From an uncultured Clostridia bacterium (GTDB taxonomy: Bacteria; Bacillota; Clostridia; Oscillospirales; CAG-272), in the NCBI GenBank assembly GCA_947631765.1, contig CANRMP010000002.1:146787-210786 (forward strand): a stretch of DNA of 64,000 bases, read 5' to 3'. Below, one piece after another: positions 8,369 through 16,755 of the stretch; the first letter of the stretch is position 1, and the number at the start of each line of letters is the position of its first letter. The notes beneath the pieces are model-generated. The model had not been told where the DNA came from and made no database searches. It saw only the letters and a list, made by a program, of their open reading frames with translations. The position numbers and the translations under genes are program-made.

Positions 8369-10159
8369 TCACACCTGCCCTTCATAGGCGGCGCTTTTGG
8401 CGTCGTCAAGGCGTTGAAGCTCAACCATTGTGCGGTACGCGGGGCAGCTTTCAAGAAGCTCTGAGTGAGTTCCGACCGCCGCCACCCTTCCGTCCTCAAG
8501 GAAGATGAGCTTATCAAGGGATTTAACCGTGCTGACCCTGTGGGCAATAAATATTGTAGTCTTGCCGCGCCGGAGTGCACTCAGATTTTCGAGAATTTTC
8601 TTTTCGGTCTTGACATCGACCGCAGAAACCGAATCATCAAGAATGAGGATTGCCGCGTCCTTCATGATCGAGCGCGCAATAGAAATGCGCTGTTTTTGAC
8701 CGCCCGAGACTGTGACGCCGCGCTCTCCGAGAATTGTTTCGTATCCGTGTGTAAAGGCTTCGATGTTGTCGTCAACGTCGGCAAGACATGCCGCCTTTCG
8801 AATAAGCTCGGGGTCGCTTTGCTCACAGGCAAAGGCAATATTGTTTGCAATTGTGTCAGAAAAAAGGAAATTGTCCTGCGGAACGTAAGCCGAGTATTTT
8901 CTCACCGTTTTTATCGGTATTTTGTTTATGTCGACTCCGTCAAGGAAAATAGTACCGTTTGGCACGTTGTAGGTTCTTAGCAGCAGGTCGACAAGCGTGG
9001 TTTTTCCGGCGCCAGTCTTTCCTATTATTCCGACGTTTTCACCGGCGTTTATCGTAAATGAGATGTCGACAAGCTCGTCGACGGCGCTGCCGGGGTAACG
9101 GAAGGTGAGGTGACTAAAGGTTATATTTCCTTTAAGAGGAGGCATATCCTTTACGTCGGGCGCGTCGGTAACGTCGGGAAGGGCTGTAAGCAGTGTGGTG
9201 ATGCGTTCAAGGGAGGCTTTGCCGCGTGAAGCCATTTCAATAAGCTGTGAGACTGCCATTATAGGCCAGACAATAGAGGTAAAGTATCCGATAAATTCCA
9301 TAAGATCGCCCGGATTGAATATCCCCTCATGTACAAGATAGCCGCCGTAACCGAGTATCACGCAAATTACCGATTCAACAAAGAGAGTGACCAAAATATT
9401 AAGCATGGTTGAAACTCTCGTATAGCTGACGTTTGCATCCTCGTTTTCCTTATTGAGCTTGTGAAACGCCATAAGCTCCGCCGTTTCCTTGACAAAGGCT
9501 TTTATTACTGCAATGCCCGAAAAGCTCTCTTGCGAAAAGTCGGAAAGTGAAGAGAAAGCCTCCTGCCTTTTCTCCCACTTTTTCTGCATGTTTTTGCCGA
9601 CAATAGTTCCAATAATCAAGAGAAACGCCATGGGTATCAGAGTCAAAAGCGTCAGATACGGGTTCATTCTTGCCATTTTGTAAAGCGCCAAGACGCCGAG
9701 AATCAGCGCGTCGGCAAACATCAGTATACCCGAGCCGAAGCAGTCCTGAACGGTTTCAAGGTCATTTGTGAAAAGGGACATGAGATTTCCCACCTTGTTT
9801 ACCTGGTAAAACTGCTGGGAAAGCTCCTTGCAGTGGTCAAACATACGGGCGCGAAGGTCTGTCTCCATCTTCACCGCGGAGCCGAAAAAAGCGATACGCC
9901 ATAAAAAACGCCCCAAAACTATCGCAAGTATGATAAAAATCAGCGGTCTGCATATTTCGTCGAGCAGAAACGTCATGTCAAACACGCGTAAAGTACCGTC
10001 GAGCTCTACGATCCCTTTGTTGATACCGTTTATCACAAGGTTGTAAAGCTCGGGTATAACAAGCTGAAAATAATCAACCGCGACAAGCGCCAAAAGCCCT
10101 AAAAGGAGCATTGGCGCGTATTTTATGTAATATCGATTTATTTGCCTGCCGAAAAGCAT
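8369..10159 (-). CDS. ABC exporter half-transporter, degenerate-site subunit of a heterodimer
   Basis: A 596-aa exporter half-transporter. Walker A is GKTGAGKTT, the signature is the canonical VSGGQKQR, and Walker B reads ILDDSVSAVD, so the catalytic Glu is replaced by Asp. This is the degenerate ATP site known from heterodimeric exporters; the downstream 631-aa partner supplies the good Walker B. The ATG at 10159 has GGAGGAA about 9 nt upstream; an in-frame extension to 10228 would cover the -10 box region and is not used. First gene of a two-gene operon with its own promoter. Confidence 0.92.
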   Translation of the reverse strand: MLFGRQINRYYIKYAPMLLLGLLALVAVDYFQLVIPELYNLVINGINKGIVELDGTLRVFDMTFLLDEICRPLIFIILAIVLGRFLWRIAFFGSAVKMETDLRARMFDHCKELSQQFYQVNKVGNLMSLFTNDLETVQDCFGSGILMFADALILGVLALYKMARMNPYLTLLTLIPMAFLLIIGTIVGKNMQKKWEKRQEAFSSLSDFSQESFSGIAVIKAFVKETAELMAFHKLNKENEDANVSYTRVSTMLNILVTLFVESVICVILGYGGYLVHEGIFNPGDLMEFIGYFTSIVWPIMAVSQLIEMASRGKASLERITTLLTALPDVTDAPDVKDMPPLKGNITFSHLTFRYPGSAVDELVDISFTINAGENVGIIGKTGAGKTTLVDLLLRTYNVPNGTIFLDGVDINKIPIKTVRKYSAYVPQDNFLFSDTIANNIAFACEQSDPELIRKAACLADVDDNIEAFTHGYETILGERGVTVSGGQKQRISIARSIMKDAAILILDDSVSAVDVKTEKKILENLSALRRGKTTIFIAHRVSTVKSLDKLIFLEDGRVAAVGTHSELLESCPAYRTMVELQRLDDAKSAAYEGQV

Positions 10160-10218
10160 ATAAAGATTCCTCCGGTAAATTGTCGAAAAGACGAACCGAT
10201 TAATAACACGGTTTAATG

Positions 10219-10247
10219 AGTATACCACATCTTTATTTTTTATTCAA
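10219..10247 (-). promoter_or_regulatory. Promoter of the heterodimeric ABC exporter operon
   Basis: Minus strand TTGAAT (10242-10247), 17-nt spacer, TATACT (10219-10224), about 60 nt before the ATG at 10159. Confidence 0.75.
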
Positions 10248-10325
10248 GCCTTTTTTATATAATTGCCAATAAAAACGCAAAATCGCTTTAAACGCATTTT
10301 GAAAAGCGGGCAAAAATTACAAGGC

Positions 10326-10353
10326 GGGACGGCGGGAAAATTCCCGTCGCCCC
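10326..10353 (-). terminator. Terminator-like hairpin of the permease locus, repeated at 16699
   Basis: A GC-rich 13-bp imperfect stem around an AT centre. The same 28-nt sequence, with one centre base changed, recurs at 16699-16726, also 3' of a minus-strand gene. Here it lies about 75 nt past the permease stop codon. The following T-run is poor, so termination is less certain than the repeat itself. Confidence 0.5.
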
Positions 10354-10425
10354 GAAAATATTGAAAATTTTGTGTTTGCAAAGCTTTTCAAAAACTTTTT
10401 TGTTTAACTTTGCGGGTGAGCTTTT

Positions 10426-12687
10426 TTATTTATAATTGACATATACGTTATTTCTATTAGAAAGCCGGATATTCAAATTATCCAGTTCATCTACTGTCAG
10501 CGAGGGAAGCGGAACGAAGCCATGGTAGTATAGGACTTTATTTTCGGAATCGGGATTTTCTTTATCGTAATAGTCGATATTTAATATTAGTTCCATGAAT
10601 GGTTCACCGTATTCTACGGGACGGCATTCGGCTTTTTTAAGCAGGAGCGCCATTATCGCTTGGTACTTTTCTAAAATATCGGTATCTAAGGTATATAAGT
10701 GCCCAACAGAATTGAAGATGTTGGCGCCGTAAAGGACTCCGCTCGAGTTTGGCTCATAGATTATCATCTCGCCGTAGCCACTGCTATTGGTCAACTCTTC
10801 ATCCGTCATCATGTACAACTGTTCAAGCTCTTCCAGCGCGTTTTGTTGCACTATTGAGTTATTGCTGTTCATTTCAAGAATGAGCGCAGCCGATCTGGGC
10901 ATATACCGATAGCTAATAGGAATGCGGTAAGTATTGACCGACATTCCGACCCGTAAGGGATAATATACGATTGCGATTTGGTCGTAGCTATTTTCGTCCT
11001 CGATGTTTTTCACAAGGTCTATTAAAACATATGGATCGATTTCACTGATTTCTTCCCGCAGAGTATCGGTGAATCTATTGACAAATATCCTTGGCATATT
11101 TATGGGATCTGACCCATCAGAGAGGTTTCCGTAACTGTAAGACAGCGAGTTTCTGGCGGGTTTGGGCAAGTTTGTCCAAAGGTCATAATACTGCTTGTCA
11201 TCAAGAAGCTTTTTCTTAATCGTATCGGCATACGTCTTATCAATTTTTGTACGGCGGATTTTACTGCCGAACTTTGTGTTAATTATGAAGGTCATTTTCT
11301 CGGTATCTTTCTGGTGCGATCCCCATTCGTTCACACTTACTTTGAGTTCGGAAGCATTCATTGACAGCGTCTCGGAAACCAATTCTTTGACCTCGTCGGA
11401 ATTTAGGACAACCTCGTCTATATGACATTTCACATAATCCTCAAAGTTACCGGAGTTATAATATTTATCATCGAAGATGACCGAAATGCCGGTAATTTCG
11501 TCTGCATCGGGAGAGAAAGAGAGATTGTAAGCGCGTATGCCGAACAAGCCGCCTACAACGATGAGATTTGCCGCCGCGACTATGCCAAGCCCGGGAATGA
11601 CGCGGAGCAGGTTTTTCCACTTGCGGGTGGTTATAAGCTCATAGGAGAAATATATAAGAAGCGCCACAATATAGAGCACCACCACAGAAAGGGTGAGATT
11701 ATCGTACCTCCAGTCGTATCCGTCGGTTACGGTTTGAAATATAAGAATACAAGGAATCAGGCAGAAGGTGCAGGTAAGCAGCGTACGGTAGAAGGCTTGA
11801 AGTCCTCTGCTCGGCGCGGAACGCTCTGCGCTCTCGCTTTTTCTGCGGACAAAGAAGAGAAGACCGAGTCCCAAATAGATAAGCCCGAGAATCAGCGAGT
11901 AGATAATGCCGTGAAACCTGTAATACGTAAAGTCTTGGGAGCGCAGACTCCAACGATAAGATCCGAAAAACAAGGCGGTGTAGAGGTTGTAGTCATCTGC
12001 CAAGAGCGGGAAAATGCCCGTTTCTACGAGAATAGGAGTCTGAGCCAGTATATTTGAGCTAAAGGCAAAGATGATAATACGCGGGATAAAGAGAATCATA
12101 ATTGAGAGCAGAATGTTGGAGCCTGTGGTCCCCGTAAGACTGACCGCAATCGAAACCGCGCCTACTGCCAAAACCGACGCCGCGAAGGTCGAAAGCATGA
12201 ACATCAGGAGCTCGGCGATAAGAAGTTCGAAATATTTGTTAAAAATCAAATATGTCAGCGCAGCGCCAAGGGAGGTTGCAAGGATTTCAATTGCAACCCA
12301 CGTCAGAACAGACGCCGAAAAGCTTATAAAAATGCAAGCTCTGGTGTGGGGAATGGAATGGTAAAAGTCGGAGGTGCGCCGTTTGCTTAAAAAGGAGAAG
12401 AGCATCAGCGTCATCAGGGGAGCAACCACCAAAAAGATCGCAAAGAGGAAGGGATTGGCGTACACTCCGTAGATAATATCTTTGACAATTTGGTCGTCGC
12501 TATTATTCCACGAGGTATCGGAATAGTTCACTTGAGAGTGATTGATAAAGAATGAAATTCCCCATGCGGCGGGAACAACAATGGCAAGCACAGTGAGAAT
12601 TGCCGTTGTGAGAATCCCCACCAGCTTTAGCTGGCGAATGCCGTCCAAATACATCCCTATGCTGAATATTTTATTTTTCATTTTCAT
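10426..12687 (-). CDS. Large ABC transporter permease with extracytoplasmic domain (tandem paralogue B)
   Basis: A 753-aa membrane protein. It has about 8-9 hydrophobic segments in the first 420 residues, including a KRRTSDFYHSIPHTR loop, TGTTGSN and FVRRKSESAER, then a polar domain of about 330 residues ending in LPSLTVDELDNL. The 12711-15203 product is clearly homologous over its whole length. AGGAGG lies 6 nt before the ATG at 12687; the longer in-frame start at 12786 would overlap the neighbouring gene. It lies downstream of an ABC ATPase and a YtrA-type GntR regulator, so it is most likely a permease of that ABC-2-like system, possibly for cell-envelope antibiotic response. The exact role is unknown. 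Confidence 0.8.
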   Translation of the reverse strand: MKMKNKIFSIGMYLDGIRQLKLVGILTTAILTVLAIVVPAAWGISFFINHSQVNYSDTSWNNSDDQIVKDIIYGVYANPFLFAIFLVVAPLMTLMLFSFLSKRRTSDFYHSIPHTRACIFISFSASVLTWVAIEILATSLGAALTYLIFNKYFELLIAELLMFMLSTFAASVLAVGAVSIAVSLTGTTGSNILLSIMILFIPRIIIFAFSSNILAQTPILVETGIFPLLADDYNLYTALFFGSYRWSLRSQDFTYYRFHGIIYSLILGLIYLGLGLLFFVRRKSESAERSAPSRGLQAFYRTLLTCTFCLIPCILIFQTVTDGYDWRYDNLTLSVVVLYIVALLIYFSYELITTRKWKNLLRVIPGLGIVAAANLIVVGGLFGIRAYNLSFSPDADEITGISVIFDDKYYNSGNFEDYVKCHIDEVVLNSDEVKELVSETLSMNASELKVSVNEWGSHQKDTEKMTFIINTKFGSKIRRTKIDKTYADTIKKKLLDDKQYYDLWTNLPKPARNSLSYSYGNLSDGSDPINMPRIFVNRFTDTLREEISEIDPYVLIDLVKNIEDENSYDQIAIVYYPLRVGMSVNTYRIPISYRYMPRSAALILEMNSNNSIVQQNALEELEQLYMMTDEELTNSSGYGEMIIYEPNSSGVLYGANIFNSVGHLYTLDTDILEKYQAIMALLLKKAECRPVEYGEPFMELILNIDYYDKENPDSENKVLYYHGFVPLPSLTVDELDNLNIRLSNRNNVYVNYK

Positions 12688-12710
12688 AAAAAACCTCCTA
12701 TCAGGGTAGG

Positions 12711-12955
12711 CTAAGCCTCGAGACGACGCCTTCCGGCTTTTTGGCAAATGCCTGTCGAAGCGACTAAGGAATAATGACTGCCGCAATGGGAAAAAGCCGA
12801 CAGCTGCGCGACCGATTTGTTAGGGTCCTCTGTAACTGTTATGTTTGAAACAAAGCCGTACTTTGCAATGCCGCCACTTGAGAAGAAAGCTAAGGTTTTT
12901 TCTTTTGACACGTCAGAGGGCAGCGAATTTTGACTTTGCACGGAGCCGGGCATCG
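12711..12955 (-). pseudogene. Decayed C-terminal tail of a second ABC ATPase, fused to permease A
   Basis: The last ~80 codons of permease A do not match permease B but match the C-terminus of the ATPase at 15230-16129. Shared positions include K-x-G-x-VSN, an acidic segment, then VA-x-LS. Past that point homology continues only after a frame change, where the ATPase-like SLEEVF region is preceded by a stop codon. At DNA level the 12760-12880 and 15330-15410 segments are visibly alike. I read this as the remnant of a duplicated ATPase gene mostly lost by deletion. Confidence 0.75.
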
Positions 12956-15203
12956 ACTTACTCGGAGTAAGATATATGCGTAAATCATTCAGTTCGGCTA
13001 CTGTAAGGGAGGGAAGCGGTATGAATCCGCTATAGTATGCGCTGCTTGCGTCAAAATCATCTCCTTTAACGTAAGCGCTGACTTCCATTTTTATTTCCAT
13101 GAAGGGTTCACCGTATTCCACGGGACGGCATTCGGCTTTTTCAAGCAGAAGCTTCAAAGCCGCCGTGTTGCCTTCGAATGTTGCAGGAACAACCTTTTCA
13201 AGGTGATAAATATCATTACTTAAAGTATCGGCGATGTAAACCATTTTATCGGAATTCGGTATTACGATTTTTATAGTGCCTTCCGGTATGGCGTTAGCGG
13301 GCATACGCTCCATCGCCTTGGTCATATGTTCCAGAATGTTCCTTTGTTCATCAGTCTCATTGCTTTCAGCTTTCAGGATTAACGCAGTTGTTTTGGGCAT
13401 ATACCGATAGCTTACAGGTATGCGGTACTCGACGACCTTCGTTCCGACCCATATGGGGTAATCTATACCCGCGAATTGATCGTAGCTATCGTTATCCTTG
13501 TAGTCTCTCACAATATCCATCATAATTTTCGGGTCCATTCCCCTGATTTCCTGTAACAGGGTGTCGGTTAATTCCCCTCGGAGTTCACGAGGCAGTGATA
13601 AGTACCAACTATTGGAACTGTAGCCTGCTCTTGAGACATTCGGTTCTTCGGCAGGGAACGGTATGTCAGTCCAGAGGTTGAAATACCGCTTATTGTCGAG
13701 CATAAGCTTTTGTATTTGATATAAGTCATCCTGGGATATTTTCAGACGGCGTGTTTTAACGCCGAATTTTGTGTGTATTTTGAAGGTCATTTCCGAGTAT
13801 TTGACACTTTTATCGCTTGTGTTTTGAGCGCTTCCGTACATGTTCCAGTCGCGTACGCTTTTTTTGAGCTCGGCGGTATTTTCAGACAGTGCCTTGGAAA
13901 CGATATTGATTATTTCGTCGGAATCTAAATCGACCTCGTCTATCCGGCTGTTTACATAATTATCCCAGGTGTTGTCAGAGACATAGTAGTGTTCTTCATG
14001 ATCGACGATAACCGATATTTTTTTAATCTCATTTGGGGCGGGGCTAAAGGACAGGTTGTACGCGCGTATGCCGACAAAGCCGCCGATAACAACGAGGTTT
14101 ACAACCGCGACTATGCCAAGCCTCGGAACGGCGCGGAGCAGGTTTTTCCACTTGCGTGTGGTTATAAGCTCATAGGTGAAGTATATTAGAAGCGCAATAA
14201 TGTAGAGCACGACTAAAAGTACGATATCATCTCCGTATATGTCCTCACTTCTGTGGGTTATGATTTCGAATATAAGGGCGCAGGGAATCAGGCAGTACGT
14301 GCCGGTAAGCAGCGTTCTGTAGAAGGTTTGAAGTCCTCTGCTCGGCGCGGAACGCTCCGCGCTCTCGCTCTTTCTTCGGACAAAGAAGAGAAGACCGAGC
14401 CCCAAATAGATAAGTCCGAGTATCAGCGAGTAGACAATGCTATGAAGCTGGTAATATGGGAAGTTTTCAAAGAACGAATCCCAAAATGAAAGGATGAAAA
14501 ACACGGCGGTGTAAAGGTTGTAGTCGTAGTCAAAGAGCGGAAAAACTCCTGATTCAACGAGAATCGGGGTCTGCGCCAGTATGTTTTTGCTGAAGGCAAA
14601 AATCAGAATGCGCGGGATAAAGAGAATCATAAGCGTGAGCAGAATATTGGAGCCGGTGGTTCCGGTCAGGCTGACCGCAATAGTTACCGCGCCCACAGCC
14701 AAAACCGACGCTGCGAAGGTCGCGAGCACGAACGTAAGAAACTCGGCGTAAGCTATCTCGTAAAACTTGAAAAATATCAGATAGGTCAGCGCGGCGCCTA
14801 AAGAGGTCGCAAGTATTTCAATTGCAACCCAAGTCAGAACAGACGCCGAAAAGCTTAAAAATATGCTGACTCGTGTGTGGGGGATTGAATGGTAAAAGTC
14901 GGAGGTGCGTCGCTTGCTCAAAAAGGAGAAGAGCATTAGCGCAAGCATGGGCGCAATCACTATAAATATCACAAAAAGGAAGGGATTGACGCGTGCTCCG
15001 TCTATAATAATTTTGTCACGCACAATTGTATCGTTGGGATATTTGTTAATGTGATTTATATGCCAAATCAGCTCTGAAATCCCTTTTTGAGCGGGAATCA
15101 GAATGGCAAGCACCGTGAAAACCACCGTTGTGAGAATACCGACAAGCTTTAGTCTGCGTATGCCCTCTAAATAAAGTTTTATGCTGAAGATCTTCTTTTT
15201 CAT
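12711..15203 (-). CDS. Large ABC transporter permease with extracytoplasmic domain (tandem paralogue A)
   Basis: An 830-aa paralogue of the downstream permease, sharing blocks such as KRRTSDFYHSIPHTR, FASVLAVGAV-type helices, SLTGTTGSN and FVRRKSESAERSAPSRGLQ. Membrane segments occupy about 1-430; a polar domain follows to about 750. Its last ~80 residues are foreign: they derive from a decayed ABC ATPase C-terminus (see 12711-12955). AAAGGAG precedes the ATG at 15203. It follows the ATPase gene by 26 nt. Together the two permeases could form a heteromeric channel with the single remaining ATPase. Confidence 0.8.
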   Translation of the reverse strand: MKKKIFSIKLYLEGIRRLKLVGILTTVVFTVLAILIPAQKGISELIWHINHINKYPNDTIVRDKIIIDGARVNPFLFVIFIVIAPMLALMLFSFLSKRRTSDFYHSIPHTRVSIFLSFSASVLTWVAIEILATSLGAALTYLIFFKFYEIAYAEFLTFVLATFAASVLAVGAVTIAVSLTGTTGSNILLTLMILFIPRILIFAFSKNILAQTPILVESGVFPLFDYDYNLYTAVFFILSFWDSFFENFPYYQLHSIVYSLILGLIYLGLGLLFFVRRKSESAERSAPSRGLQTFYRTLLTGTYCLIPCALIFEIITHRSEDIYGDDIVLLVVLYIIALLIYFTYELITTRKWKNLLRAVPRLGIVAVVNLVVIGGFVGIRAYNLSFSPAPNEIKKISVIVDHEEHYYVSDNTWDNYVNSRIDEVDLDSDEIINIVSKALSENTAELKKSVRDWNMYGSAQNTSDKSVKYSEMTFKIHTKFGVKTRRLKISQDDLYQIQKLMLDNKRYFNLWTDIPFPAEEPNVSRAGYSSNSWYLSLPRELRGELTDTLLQEIRGMDPKIMMDIVRDYKDNDSYDQFAGIDYPIWVGTKVVEYRIPVSYRYMPKTTALILKAESNETDEQRNILEHMTKAMERMPANAIPEGTIKIVIPNSDKMVYIADTLSNDIYHLEKVVPATFEGNTAALKLLLEKAECRPVEYGEPFMEIKMEVSAYVKGDDFDASSAYYSGFIPLPSLTVAELNDLRIYLTPSKSMPGSVQSQNSLPSDVSKEKTLAFFSSGGIAKYGFVSNITVTEDPNKSVAQLSAFSHCGSHYSLVASTGICQKAGRRRLEA

Positions 15204-15229
15204 AAAGAAAACTCCTTTCAAAATCAGAG

Positions 15230-16129
15230 TCAGCTAAGCTGAAAGTTGTAGCCGAGCGCTTCCATTTCGTAGGTAAAGACCTCCTCAAGCGAGAGAGGCA
15301 AAACGTCCATTAACGTCGGGGAAAGGGTCGACAGCTTGGCTACGGTTTCCTCACGGTCTCCCTTGACTATCATGTTTGAAACGGAGCCGTGCTTTGTAAA
15401 GTTAGTGAAGGATATTCCGTTTGAAGTGAAGAGATCCTTGTCGTAGGGATAATTAAAGGCAATTTGAACCTTAAATTGAGCGGTTTTGAGGTTTTGAATG
15501 TCGCTTTCCACAACCAGTCCTCCCTTGTGGAGCAGGGCAAGCTGATCGCAGGTGTCCTCGAGCTCTCGAAGCGAGTGGGAGGTGATTATAGCGCAGGCGT
15601 GCCGTTCGATGACGTCCTCGCAGATAAGCCCCTTGACGTAGTTGCGCATGACAGGGTCAAGCCCGTCAAACGTTTCGTCAAAGAAGATATAATCGGGCTT
15701 GCAGGCAAGTGCCAAAAGGGTTGCCGCCTGCCGCTTCATGCCCTTTGAAAAGGTGGAAATCGGCTTTTTCGGGTCGAGCGAGAACATTCCGGTAAGCTCC
15801 TTGCAGCGGGCGGTATCGAAATTTTTGTAAATCGATTTGTAAAGGGAAGCCATGCGGTTAATTGTTGCTCCGGGCAGAAAATACAGCTCGTCGGGAACGA
15901 AGGTAAAGCGCCCCTTCACCTCGGGATTTTCCCAAACCGGCTGTCCGTCTATCGTGACCGAGCCGCTGTCGTTTTTATATACGCCTGTAATTACCCGAAG
16001 CAGGGTGGATTTTCCCGCGCCGTTCGAGCCAACCAGCCCGTATATACAGCCGTCATGTATGGTGCAGGAGATGTTCTCCAGCGCCGTGAAATTATCGAAT
16101 CGCTTTGTTAAGTTTGTGACCTGAATCAT
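15230..16129 (-). CDS. ABC transporter ATP-binding protein of the GntR-controlled locus
   Basis: A 299-aa soluble ATPase. Walker A is GSNGAGKST (about residue 35), the signature region is STFSKGMKRQ, Walker B is YIFFDETFDGLD and the H-loop is ITSHSLRELE. This is the ABC-2/YtrB-like drug or bacitracin-type subgroup with an extra C-terminal domain of about 90 residues. Its ATG overlaps the regulator's stop codon by 4 nt (ATGA), implying translational coupling. It should energise the two large permeases downstream. Confidence 0.93.
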   Translation of the reverse strand: MIQVTNLTKRFDNFTALENISCTIHDGCIYGLVGSNGAGKSTLLRVITGVYKNDSGSVTIDGQPVWENPEVKGRFTFVPDELYFLPGATINRMASLYKSIYKNFDTARCKELTGMFSLDPKKPISTFSKGMKRQAATLLALACKPDYIFFDETFDGLDPVMRNYVKGLICEDVIERHACAIITSHSLRELEDTCDQLALLHKGGLVVESDIQNLKTAQFKVQIAFNYPYDKDLFTSNGISFTNFTKHGSVSNMIVKGDREETVAKLSTLSPTLMDVLPLSLEEVFTYEMEALGYNFQLS

Positions 16130-16515
16130 GTCTTAGCTCCTTTCAGATTTGCATTTTTGTAGATTTCCTCCACAATGGAAAGGATCTCCTCCTTTTTGAT
16201 ACCGGAGAGAGCCATCTCCGACAGGGTTTGCCGAAGATTTGCCAAATCCTTGCGGTATCTCTCTCCCAGCGCCTCCATTGCGCTCTCGCAGATAAAATAG
16301 CCCTTGCCCGGTACCGAGTGAATAATGCCGTTTTTATCGAGGTCATTGTACGCCTTGAGAATGGTGTTGGGATTGACGACGAGCTCCAGCGAAAGCGAGC
16401 GCACGGAGGGTAGATGATCGCCCGGTGACAACGCCCCCGTCAGCAGAAACCGCTCGGTCTGCTCGACAATCTGCTCGTACACCGGCTTTCTCGCCATCTG
16501 GTCAACGGTGAACAT
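16126..16515 (-). CDS. GntR-family transcriptional regulator, YtrA subfamily
   Basis: A 129-aa protein: an N-terminal winged helix-turn-helix (about 12-72, with YEQIVEQTERFLLTGAL, LPSVRSLSLEL and NPNTILKAYNDL) followed only by a short two-helix tail, the defining size of the YtrA subfamily. Such regulators repress their own operon together with ABC transporter genes, and some respond to cell-wall antibiotics. GGAGG precedes the ATG. A perfect inverted repeat lies between its promoter and its start codon, so autoregulation is likely. First gene of the GntR-ATPase-permease-permease operon. Confidence 0.93.
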   Translation of the reverse strand: MFTVDQMARKPVYEQIVEQTERFLLTGALSPGDHLPSVRSLSLELVVNPNTILKAYNDLDKNGIIHSVPGKGYFICESAMEALGERYRKDLANLRQTLSEMALSGIKKEEILSIVEEIYKNANLKGAKT

Positions 16516-16531
16516 ATTTGCCTCCTTTCGT

Positions 16532-16560
16532 TAACTGTTATACGCGAACTATAACAGTTA
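16532..16560. promoter_or_regulatory. Operator for the YtrA-type GntR regulator
   Basis: A perfect inverted repeat with 11-bp arms (TAACTGTTATA and its complement) and a 7-nt centre, starting about 10 nt after the predicted transcription start and ending 17 nt before the GntR start codon. Position and symmetry fit autorepression by a GntR dimer. Confidence 0.8.
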
Positions 16561-16577
16561 GATTTCCTATCACGCAC

Positions 16578-16606
16578 AGTATATCACATAAAGCACGGCT
16601 TGTCAA
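16578..16606 (-). promoter_or_regulatory. Promoter of the GntR/ABC operon
   Basis: Minus strand TTGACA (16601-16606), 17-nt spacer, TATACT (16578-16583), directly upstream of the inverted-repeat operator. Confidence 0.9.
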
Positions 16607-16698
16607 GGGAAATTTGAAATTTATAGAAAAGTTAAATAAAATCCCGGAACTTATTCATATTTGAGCAACATTCGTACCTTTTTGCGCCAAAACAAAAC

Positions 16699-16726
16699 GG
16701 GACGGCGGGAATATTCCCGTCGCCCC
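16699..16726 (-). terminator. Terminator-like hairpin after the NlpC/P60 gene, copy of the 10326 hairpin
   Basis: The same imperfect GC-rich hairpin as at 10326-10353, here followed on the minus strand by GTTTTGTTTT, so it can act as an intrinsic terminator. It sits about 30 nt past the stop codon of the gene at 16756-17937. Confidence 0.6.
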
Positions 16727-16755
16727 GAAAAAACCGTATCGCCGAGGTTTTTTAT

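Noticed and set aside
12688..12786. Upstream start of permease B inside the decayed ATPase tail of permease A
   Set aside because: A strong AGGAGG serves the ATG at 12687, and the upstream frame is the alternative frame of the decayed ATPase remnant.
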